Assembly (NCBI GenBank): GCA_016987375.1
Contig: PJRA01000160.1
Span: 1,142,072 to 1,180,566 of the forward strand
DNA length: 38,495 nucleotides
From: Brachionus koreanus
Taxonomy: Eukaryota > Rotifera > Eurotatoria > Ploima > Brachionidae
Direction: 5' to 3'
Each line of letters begins with the position of its first letter. Position 1 is the stretch's first letter. The position numbers and the translations under genes are program-made. Below, piece by piece: positions 23,016 to 31,660 of the stretch. The notes below the pieces were generated by a model. The model was not told where the DNA came from and made no database searches. It worked only from the letters and a program-made list of their open reading frames with translations.

Positions 23016-23834
23016 AAATCAGTTATGCTAGTCCGGAATTTAGTAAATATTGGTTTTATAACGAAAAATTCTAATGGTTTTAACTTGTAGTTTAAGAAGG
23101 TTTGTTCGCTTTATTAACTAAACTTAATCCTATTAAGTTTTTCCTAACTAAATATTATAACATTCCGACACGTTTATTTTTCAGTCTATTTAATTTTCTA
23201 TTTTTCTTGAATAAACATTTGAGATTTTAATTTTATTTAATTTTCTTTCCTAATTTAAAATTTCTAGTCTAATAACAAGCTTATTTAATTTAAATGAATG
23301 AGAATTTATTTTTTATTTTTGTACAAAAATTTAACATTGCCTAACTTGTTAGACCAAGAAATGGTTGATTATAAATAAAAATAAAGCAAAGCAGAACTTA
23401 GTAGAAGAAACTTTAGTTGAAAGAAATTCAGAATGAAAGCGGACATGATTAATTAATCCTTTTTAACCAAGATGTCTGTTATTTTGATCTAAGATCCTGA
23501 AAATTAGCAACTTTTCAAGTTATCTATCTTTTTATTTTGATTTAGATAATTTTAAGTCTAATCGTTATTAAAATGACTGTGGTGTTCTGGAGAGATTAGT
23601 TTAAAGAGATTATTTGATTAATTAGTTTATTTTCAAAAAAAAGAATTGTAAAAAAAAAAGACCTTCTTAAATATGTAAAAAAAAGAAGATACTTTTGATT
23701 TCTTAATATATATTTTGTATGTATTATGCATTTAAAAGCATGGGAAATTGGTTTTAATTCAAAAGCTATTCATTTAGTCAATAAAATCAAGAAAAAAATT
23801 TTAAAATTTTTTATCATACAAAATATATATTAAT

Positions 23835-23866
23835 TTAGTGTATCTAATTGCAAGGTGCTTAATGCC
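23835..23866 (+). pseudogene. Short XRCC2-like fragment
   Basis: This 32-bp stretch matches 26425-26456 inside XRCC2 at 30 positions. In the homologous frame it reads LVYLIARCLMP against LVHLIARCLMP in the gene, one difference being a silent third-position change. A one-base insertion and a stop follow, and similarity ends on both sides. It may be the last readable piece of a decayed XRCC2 copy or a short duplicative transfer. Confidence 0.5.
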
Positions 23867-24130
23867 CTAACCCTTATTTTTTTACTAAAAACCTCATTAT
23901 TTTGACCGTAAGCAATTTTGAGTGATTTTACTAAAAGTAAGGTATTTTAATGTAATTTAACGCAATTTTTCGTTATAATTAACCTGGTTTTATTGAATAA
24001 ACTTAGTTTTTAAAATAAATTTAAATCATAATTAGATATACTCGTTGTTTTATTCTTGCCTTTTTGAAACAAAAAAACAAAAGATTAAAATTTTATGATG
24101 AGCAAATTTTTTTTTAAAGAAAAAAATTAG

Positions 24131-24181
24131 AGTAAATTTGACAAACAAGTCTTTTTCGTTTTCAATCCTGTCAAATTTACT
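24131..24181. repeat. 13-bp inverted repeat
   Basis: AGTAAATTTGACA (24131-24143) and TGTCAAATTTACT (24169-24181) are perfectly complementary around a 25-nt loop. It could be a tiny foldback element or a structured transcript. Confidence 0.65.
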
Positions 24182-25303
24182 AATTACATTGTAAAATGAC
24201 TCAATAATAAAATTTGAAAATTTTACCTAAACTTTTGGTTTTAAATATTTAATTATCAAGTATTTGAATTTTTATCAAAAAAGAGAATATTTTTAATCCA
24301 TTGTATTTTCACAACCCCATTTTTAAAAATAAATTCAACAAAATGTAAATAAATTAAAATTCAAAAATATATATATAACTTTACTTTTTATAGAATATTT
24401 TTAATTCCCTATAATAAAACAAACCAAACTAAAAAAAGCAAAAACAGTTAAAAAAATACAAAATACTATAAAAAATTTAAAATATAGAAAATCAATGAAT
24501 TAGCACTAGAGCATCAGTCAAAAAAACAACAAAATAAAAAACTATCTTTTAGATTATTAGATAAAGTACATGCATTCAAGAATATTAGTATTTTTTAACA
24601 ACTAGATTTGAAAACCTACCAAGTTTTCAAGTGTTTCCTTTTTTTTATTGTATTTCCTTGTTCTATATTGCACTCTTATAGACTGAAACACAATTTTTAA
24701 ATATCTCTGGAGCATGCGGTTTAAGTGAAAAATTTTATTTCATGAGAGTCATTTGTATACCATGTGATTATTTAATGATCAGCCAAAATTGAGAAATATT
24801 CCTAAAGAAATTTTAAAATTTTGCTTTAGTTTTTGGTCATAAAATTTTTTAAAATGTTTTAGAGTCTGTGTATTTATTTTTTGACTAATTTTCATTCTAT
24901 TAAAAGCTTTTATCTAATTTTATAAACGATTTGCATATTGTAGGTAAAATTATTCAAATTTTTATTAAATGGGCAAAATTTGTGCATGAAACAATTAATA
25001 TTAACAAAAATTTTTTTATATAATTTTTAATGAAATGTTTTTCAAATTTACTCAAAAAAATCTAACTTAATTTTGTTATTCTTTACTTAGTAAAAAAATT
25101 TATAAGCGATTGAACCATTTGTTTTGATTTATTTTAGTCAATTTTTTTAATCTATTTCTAATTAGCTTTTTGTTAAATGTCTAATAATCCAAAAATTTTG
25201 TAAATATTAAAAATATTTATGCTAAAAAAATTGAGTTAAAAACATAAATATTCATTTGGTTTAAAAAATTTGAATTTTGAATTTTTTTTATTGAAAAAAA
25301 GTT

Positions 25304-26053
25304 ATGTCATCTAAAAAAAAAACTCCTTTTAAGCAATTAACACTAAATTTTGGTCAAAAACCGGCCAAGCCAAATCAATGTAAAGAATGTGGAATGATTT
25401 ACAATTTAGATGATAAACAAGATGAACAAATGCATACTAAGTACCATCAAGATAAGGAAAAAGTGATGAAATATTCGAGCTTGAAGGGAGAAAAAATTGT
25501 CAAAGAATATTTAGATGGAAAATGTGTAGTCATACAAGCAGGCATTGATCATAAACTAGCATTGCAAAAGGCTTTTCAAGTTCTTGAGTTTGTTGATTCT
25601 CAGTTGGGAATTAATGAAAAAATTTTGGCCATTTCCAACAACTTAGAAAATTCAGAAAACATGCCATCTCATGTTAAAAATTTGTCTAAATTTTACTTTT
25701 TTATTTCGTTTATTAGCAAAAAAATTGATGGTTTTTGTCTAGCTGAACCTATCGAATGGGCCCATAGGATTAAATATTTAGGAGGCAAGCAAACCAATTT
25801 CACTTTTGATCAAACACAAAGAGAAAAAGTTTACTGCGGTATTACCAGAATTTGGGTATCGTCTGAAATGAGACGTAAGAGAATAGCCAGTCGTCTTCTA
25901 GAATGTGTTTGTCAAAATTTCTTGTACATCAGACCATTGGAAGCGAACGAAATAGCGTTTTCTGATCCGACACAAATGGGCCAGTGTTTAGCTCGGTCAT
26001 TTACCAACTCGAATATCTTTTTAATCTATAATAATCCTAAGCAAAAAGACTAG
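25304..26053 (+). CDS. ESCO: Cohesin N-acetyltransferase, ESCO/Eco1 family
   Basis: A 249-residue protein that should acetylate lysines on the cohesin subunit SMC3 during S phase to establish sister-chromatid cohesion. An N-terminal FGQK segment leads into a C2H2 zinc finger (C26, C29, H44, H48; CKECGMIY), as in all Eco1 proteins. A QLTLNF stretch at 11-16 could be a weak PCNA-binding motif. The C-terminal acetyltransferase domain (about 177-243) has TRIWVSSEMRRKRIASRLLE, the acetyl-CoA-binding part, and NEIAFSDPTQ with the conserved Ser-Asp near 220-221. The length is close to the minimal yeast enzyme and lacks the long N-terminal extension of vertebrate ESCO1/2. An in-frame TGA at 25292 fixes the ATG start. 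The coding region is intronless. XRCC2 follows in the same direction. Which vertebrate paralogue it corresponds to cannot be told. Confidence 0.93.
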   Translation: MSSKKKTPFKQLTLNFGQKPAKPNQCKECGMIYNLDDKQDEQMHTKYHQDKEKVMKYSSLKGEKIVKEYLDGKCVVIQAGIDHKLALQKAFQVLEFVDSQLGINEKILAISNNLENSENMPSHVKNLSKFYFFISFISKKIDGFCLAEPIEWAHRIKYLGGKQTNFTFDQTQREKVYCGITRIWVSSEMRRKRIASRLLECVCQNFLYIRPLEANEIAFSDPTQMGQCLARSFTNSNIFLIYNNPKQKD

Positions 26054-26099
26054 ATTTTATTTTTTTTTAGATTATTTATTTTATACAAAATATTTTTTT

Positions 26100-26105
26100 A
26101 ATAAA
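26100..26105 (+). terminator. Poly(A) signal of ESCO
   Basis: AATAAA begins 47 bp after the ESCO stop codon and 80 bp before the XRCC2 ATG, so the gap between the two genes is very small. Confidence 0.6.
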
Positions 26106-26184
26106 TTTTTTAATGATTTTATTTTCTATGTAATGATAGAAATTCTAGTGGAAAAATTTTCACAATTGTTAAATATTGTTTAAG

Positions 26185-27291
26185 ATGAATACTCAAATTC
26201 AGCGTAGCCAAAACGAATCTGGTGCAGATCTTTTCACGAGGTTAATTACACAAAAAGTGACCCAGTCAAACGCTACTCAAAATGAGCGTAACTTCACTCA
26301 GCTAGAGAATGTGCTGATGGTGAATAAGATATTAGATTTAGATTCTAATTTATTTCCAGAAGGTCTCAACAATAAAGAAGTGGTTGAAATTTTTGGAAAA
26401 GTTGGACTTGGCAAAACAGAGCTCTTAGTGCATCTAATTGCAAGGTGTTTAATGCCTAAATCATGGGTAATTGACTTGAATAAGCTAACTGCAATCGGAA
26501 ATGTATCATCTAATCAATCAATTAATGTAAATCTAAGTGAATTTTCAAGTATTGATCAGAATGAAATTCCAAAGGTGATTTTAATTGAAACAGAGTCAAA
26601 ATTTAGCATGCTGAGACTTTATACTATTTTGGAAAACCGAATATCTTTATGCTTGGATAAATGCAATTTGAATAAAGAAATTTTTTGTTCAAATCAATTT
26701 CAAGCAATGGTCAAAAAATTTATTAAAGATAGATTAAAAAATTTAACTGTCTACCGATGTTCGAATAATGAACAATTTATTCTAGCTCTCTGTGCCAGCG
26801 AGCTTTTGATCCAGTCTTTGATTGCCAACAAAACCATAAGTTCAGTCATTACACCTGTTTTCATCGACTCGGTTAATTCAAATTTTGAAATTGGAGACAA
26901 ATATAACCACTCGATTGGACTGCGTGATTATGATCATACAGAAAAATACGCCGTTCAGCTCATAAAAAAATTAATTAATAGATACAATATTTGTTTGATT
27001 GGAACAAGATTGGATCTGAGAATAGGCTCAAATGAATACTCTTCCTTTAGAAAATGGCAATCTTGTGTTAACAAGCAAATTGAGCTTAAGGAGCATATTT
27101 TAAATAAAAATAATGATCAAGAAAATGAAGACTTGGATTATATAGAAAAAGAAAACAAAACAAAAGAAACTTACTTGAAGATTGTGGAATATTTAAAAAA
27201 TCAAGAAAATCCAAATGATAATCAAATCAAAGTAGTTAAAGAAAAAATTAAATTTTTGATAAAAAATGAAGGCTTCAAAGTACACAATTAA
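26185..27291 (+). CDS. XRCC2: DNA repair protein XRCC2 (RAD51 paralogue)
   Basis: A 368-residue RAD51-family ATPase-like protein. In animals XRCC2 works in the BCDX2 complex with RAD51B, RAD51C and RAD51D in homologous recombination. Walker A is GKVGLGKT (residues 71-78), followed directly by TELLVHLIARCLMPKS, the XRCC2 signature. VILIETESKFSMLRLYTILENR (about 132-152) matches the next conserved block. A Walker B-like VFIDS lies at 225-229. Compared with human XRCC2 (280 residues) it has a longer N-terminus, about 30 extra residues after the PKS block, and a charged Lys/Glu/Asn-rich C-terminal tail. The start is the ATG at 26185, since the frame opens upstream only through a TTG. AG immediately precedes the ATG and could be a trans- or cis-splice acceptor. 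The coding region has no introns. Confidence 0.9.
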   Translation: MNTQIQRSQNESGADLFTRLITQKVTQSNATQNERNFTQLENVLMVNKILDLDSNLFPEGLNNKEVVEIFGKVGLGKTELLVHLIARCLMPKSWVIDLNKLTAIGNVSSNQSINVNLSEFSSIDQNEIPKVILIETESKFSMLRLYTILENRISLCLDKCNLNKEIFCSNQFQAMVKKFIKDRLKNLTVYRCSNNEQFILALCASELLIQSLIANKTISSVITPVFIDSVNSNFEIGDKYNHSIGLRDYDHTEKYAVQLIKKLINRYNICLIGTRLDLRIGSNEYSSFRKWQSCVNKQIELKEHILNKNNDQENEDLDYIEKENKTKETYLKIVEYLKNQENPNDNQIKVVKEKIKFLIKNEGFKVHN

Positions 27292-27427
27292 TTTATTTGC
27301 ATTTTTATTTAAAATATGATTATGAAAAAAAAAATTAAAAATTAAGAAAAATGCTGTTAGAAATTTGAAATAGTACCGATATGTATTTTGACATGTTTAT
27401 AATTATTAATTTTTATTATTTAATGGT

Positions 27428-27433
27428 AATAAA
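27428..27433 (+). terminator. Poly(A) signal of XRCC2
   Basis: AATAAA lies 137 bp after the stop. An AT-rich background makes this only probable. Confidence 0.45.
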
Positions 27434-27457
27434 ATTTAATTAAGTAATATTTCTTTA

Positions 27458-27524
27458 AATAATTATGGTCTAATTGGACCATTTTCAATTTCAATAATTA
27501 TGGTCTAATTGGACCATTTTCAAT
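27458..27524 (+). repeat. Tandem duplication containing an inverted repeat
   Basis: A perfect 32-bp match at 27458-27489 and 27493-27524 (period 35). Each unit contains ATGGTCTAATTGGACCAT, with ATGGTC/GACCAT arms that can form a small cruciform. It begins about 25 bp after the candidate XRCC2 poly(A) signal. Confidence 0.85.
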
Positions 27525-30478
27525 GACGAAGACAAAAAAAACACTAAAAATAAAAATTTTTCAAAAAGAGATTGACAAAACAGTTGATAAACTTTAGCGA
27601 ACTAGTCTTTTCTATTGGAAAAATGGATTTCTCAAAAATTATAATTGAAAAAAGGTTTTAAATATTTTTTGAATAAAAAATGTATTTCAAAAGCATATTT
27701 TCATGGAAAAAATTCAATCTTTAACTTAATTTTTTTTCACTGTCTTTAAATTTTGTCGCAGAAAATTTCTGAATGCAGAAATGTGCAGAATATTACAGAA
27801 TATTAAATTTTTTTTTTTAAAATTAGCATGATAACTAAATTTAGGTCATAAACTTTAGTATGCCCAACTGAAGGAGCTAAACAAGAAGTAATCTAATCTC
27901 AATATTTATTTAACTTTTTCATTGACTAAATGTTATTTTTAAATAACGGGCGAGTCAAAATGTTTTGCAAAATTTTCAAACCTAGATTAAAATTTAGACC
28001 TATAGGGCAAAATGTTCCCGACCTAAAGGAAAAATTAGAATATTAATATTTTCGTATCAAAAAAAAAGTTTAAGATCGGGGACACTAGACCCAAAAGGTA
28101 ACAAGTGTCTAAGGATCCAGAACCTAACATAAAAAAATATACTAGAAGAATTTTGTAATTATTTCAGCTCTGTCCGAATATCTGTTCATATTTTAATCTT
28201 AGTTTGAAAATTTTGCAAATCATTATGACTCACATGTAACCTGTTTCAAAGGTTAGTGGCTTAAATTTGGTGAAATATTATCTTGTAATCAAAATCTGAA
28301 AAAGAAACTAAATTCATTTTAAAAGCTTTTGAATATACTAAATATTGGAAAATTGAATTTGATGTCTCCAAATGGGTATCAATCTTTTTTGTAAAAAATA
28401 CAAAATTAAAAGGCAATTTTATCTTTCATCAAATTATCAGTCTGATTTGTTTTGATCTACATATTGGAAATCAAAGCTTGATAAGCGAGTTAGTTGAAAA
28501 TAAGATGAAGAAAGATGAAAAGAGTTTTTTTTATGAAAAAATTTAAAATTGAAGTTTTTAAAAAAACAAATAAACTACAAGGCTAAATTATTCTTCGTTA
28601 AACAAAATTTCAATAATCAAAAATACAAAAAAATTATTCAAATATTTCAGAAAAAAATTGATAAAGAAAAATTCATTTTTCAATTTTAATTAATCAAAGT
28701 CCTTTATGCGTTCTCAAATATATTCAAATGAATTTCATTTAATACAATATAAAGCTTACACGATAAAATTTTGTTTTAGTTTAGTTATTGTTGAAAATTA
28801 AATTTATAAAACAATTTAAAATAATTAAAAAAAGTTTTTAAACTATTCTGTTTTTTAATCAGCATACTGAGATTTGGAAAAAAGTTCCAATTTTAAGAGG
28901 AATAGATTAGATTAGTAAGCTTCGTTACCCTGGGTGACTGGTCAAGACGTAGAAAAAGCATAAATGCAATTAAATAAGTTATCTTAAATTTTTTTGAAAA
29001 CTAGTAAAAATCTAGTTAAGAATTCTTTACTAGATTTTTACCGATTTGGTTAATATTTGCAATGAGACACAAGCAAGCTCTGCATTTAGAAAAATTATTC
29101 CATTGTTACTGCCAAATTCAACTGATCTTACAACAAAAATAGCTAAACAAATTAAACAACTTATTCTAATTTAAAAAATCCAATTTTTGGTATTTCTGAC
29201 ATTATATATTATTTTAGCTATAATTATTTTTAAACTTCGACTCTATGTATTTTTTTAGAATTGTTAAATGAAAAAGATCCAACATTTATTGTTAGGTAGA
29301 TGAATTTGAAGCTTAATTTTTTGATTCAAGACTATAAAAAATTTCCAAAAAAAAACAAAAAAAATAGATTATGATTCCAGTGTTTAGTCTTAGATACTTA
29401 ATTGATTTCATGGTATAAAAGCAATCTTCTATTTGAAATTTTATATGAAAAACTATTTTTAGCTGTTTGTGTTGTTTAAACAATTTAATTTGTTAATTTG
29501 ACCACAATATTTTTGTATTTATTCTGAATTTATCAAAAAATATAAACTTTTTTTCTTTTTTTTGAAAAAATTGTAAAAAAATTTTCCATGTTTTTTAAAA
29601 AATAATTTTGTTATTATTATTTGTAAAAATTAAAGTCTCAATTTAGTTTTTTTAATTAAAATCTATTTAATTTAAAAAATTCAAATTAATTAAAATTGTA
29701 TAACATCTTTTATTTTTTAAATAAAAATTGTGAAAAATTGATTTTTATCTTTTAAATCAAAAAATTGTGATTATGACACTAATATTTAGTTTATTATTAG
29801 ATTTCACTAGAGATATATCTTAATCGAATTTAAAATGAAATATTAAAGACTTTTCTTTAAAGAATTTTTGAAGAAAAAGCGTCCGGAAAACTTTAAAGAA
29901 TCTTTAAAATTTTCTTTAAAGAACCTTTATAAATTCTACAAAATTTTTTTGACTGGGAAAGTGTTTAAATCTTTCAATAATTATACTAATTGATTTTCTT
30001 ATGATCTTGCGATTTTGTGAAATTTAGTACAAAATAAAAAAATCGAACAAAAATCAATGTCAGATTGTTGATAATAGTGCAACTTTGAATGTTTCATTTA
30101 CAGAACTTGCTTTTGACTTTAAAAAAAAAATTTATAAGAAATTTTAACATTTTGTTCTGTTTTATTGTACTAAATTTTACAAACCCTCATCTTGGTACCT
30201 TTTTTTATTATCTAAGTCACTTGTCAACTTTGGTTTTCTAATTGTTCAGAGTAAAGTTCTGCATTTATGGCATGACTTTGTGGAATCAGCTCCATGTAAT
30301 ACCACTTGGAATTTTTATTAAATTATAATGATTCTGTGAATATCAAATCATGGAACAACTCAGCAAGTTCTTTTAAGTTTTTTAATCAAATTAAGGTGAC
30401 GAGATAATGTTGATTGTGATGTGTAAAGATAATTTGATAATTGGCAAATACCAAAATTGGGGTTGCTCTAAGCAGTCG
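27525..30478. other. Gene-free intergenic region
   Basis: No gene is supported. The contents include a weak inverted repeat around 28014-28083 (GTTCCCGACCT against AGATCGGGGAC) and four related CTTTAAAG(AA) motifs at 29853-29922. Confidence 0.45.
29853..29922. repeat. Clustered CTTTAAAGAA motifs
   Basis: TCTTTAAAGAA or ACTTTAAAGAA occurs three times, plus one partial copy (TCTTTAAAA). The palindromic core CTTTAAAG is shared. No function can be assigned. Confidence 0.6.
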
Positions 30479-30714
30479 TACGCAGAAGGCTATCCCTAAA
30501 ATCCGGACCTGGATTTTTTCTTCTAAAATTAAAAAACGGACTAACACGTTCCTAAAGTAAAATTTGGTTTTTCAAAAATTTCAATTATAATTCAAAACTT
30601 TTAGTTCTCAATTTCAAATTCATGTTTTAGGTAGATTTTTTTATGTCCATGTCCGTATTTTAGGCGACATGTCCGGCAATCAGGGTCCGGATTTTAGGGA
30701 TAGCCTACGCGGAA
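30479..30714. mobile_element. MITE with 22-bp inverted repeats and 9-bp target duplication
   Basis: The 218-bp element (30488-30705) has perfect 22-bp terminal inverted repeats starting GGCTATCCCTAAAATCCGGA. It is bordered by TACGCAGAA (30479-30487) and TACGCGGAA (30706-30714), a 9-bp target duplication with one difference. Nine-base duplications are typical of Mutator-like elements. Inside the right end the terminal motif recurs as TGTCCGTATTTTAGGCG, a subterminal repeat of the kind bound by transposases. There is no coding capacity. Merlin or another superfamily remains possible. Confidence 0.75.
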
Positions 30715-30735
30715 CATTTTGATCTAGATTGGCTG

Positions 30736-30900
30736 GTAACCCCTCCTTCTTTTGAGAGCTCGTATAACCACTTTCAAATTTTTAAACTTTCTTACTTTAA
30801 GAACATTTTTACTTTCCACTAGACATATTTCTACTGGTCACTGTTGTTGCTTACAGGCTTTTTTTCCAATTAAGTCAAAGTCAAGTCAGTGACTTAAAAT
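30736..30900 (-). pseudogene. Second mariner-like remnant
   Basis: The segment aligns along about 150 bp with 21019-21190, the upstream part of the mariner fragment at 20.8-21.2 kb. Shared blocks include TTAAGAACATTT, CACTA(TA)GACATATTT and the run GGC(C)TTTTTTTTCAAT. Orientation is the same. No protein can be read through it. The MITE above sits immediately to its left. Confidence 0.45.
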
Positions 30901-31660
30901 TTTTTATTTTAAAAACAAAGAATAAATTTTTCAGCAAAAAAAGCTAAGATTTGCACTTAGCATTACTACTATACTTTTATACCAAGGCCCCTCAAAGCCA
31001 AAATATCTCTTGTTCAAATAAAACTAGCTCATAATTCACAGTTTAAAGTCTAAGTCACAAAAAATTAAGTCAAAGTTATAACTTGACTTAAAAAAAATTT
31101 AAGCTTTGGATTTGACTATGCATTAGAACTAAAAAGCCCGACTGTCTTATTTTTAAAATTCAATAATTTTTAAGCTTTAAATTTTTAAAAAATTCTCAGA
31201 TGTTCAGAATAGAGTATATTTTTTATTTATTCCTGCCCTTAGATGAATTAGTTTCTATTTGTTTTTTATTTTCATATTAATAAACGATATAAACAAAAAA
31301 ACAAAATAAATTCTAAATTTTTTTGGCAAAAAAATATTTAATAGAAATAAATTGAATTAATTTATATTTTTAATTTACTAATTTACAGCTTATTTTTTGA
31401 TTATTTGTCAAAATTTGGCTTTCAAACACTGTAATATATAGTTTGAATGTTTTGAATTTAACTGCAGACTTATTTTCTATACACATGCTTAAATCCGTTT
31501 TATCCGTTTGGCTCTCACGCTCTCGCACTATGACCCACACATACACACACACACTCACACAGACAAAACATATACAATATATAAAATTAAACTAATCATA
31601 TTTTAACTCTCACTCATAAAACCCCAACAAACACAAAAGCACACATTATATGTTCCCAAA
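30901..31660. promoter_or_regulatory. Upstream region of beta-catenin
   Basis: The first half is plain AT-rich DNA. The last 200 bp is more pyrimidine/CA-rich, with (CA)n at 31536-31561, and probably holds the promoter and 5'UTR. No TATA box stands out from the background. Confidence 0.35.
31536..31561 (+). repeat. CA microsatellite before beta-catenin
   Basis: An imperfect (CA)n run about 100 bp before the start codon, probably in the 5'UTR or proximal promoter. Confidence 0.8.

Larger units (their letters stand above)
23016..25303. other. AT-rich gene-free region upstream of ESCO
   Basis: No gene is supported. The notable contents are a 32-bp XRCC2-like fragment at 23835-23866 and a 13-bp inverted repeat at 24131-24181. 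The final few hundred bases are extremely AT-rich and presumably include the ESCO promoter, but no TATA box can be singled out from the background. Confidence 0.45.

Noticed and set aside
26176..26184. Three extra N-terminal codons for XRCC2 from a TTG
   Set aside because: Nuclear animal genes rarely start at TTG, and an ATG follows three codons later at 26185.
28014..28083. Imperfect inverted repeat GTTCCCGACCT / AGATCGGGGAC
   Set aside because: Arms match only in part, and no target duplication or second copy is visible, so I do not call it a transposon.
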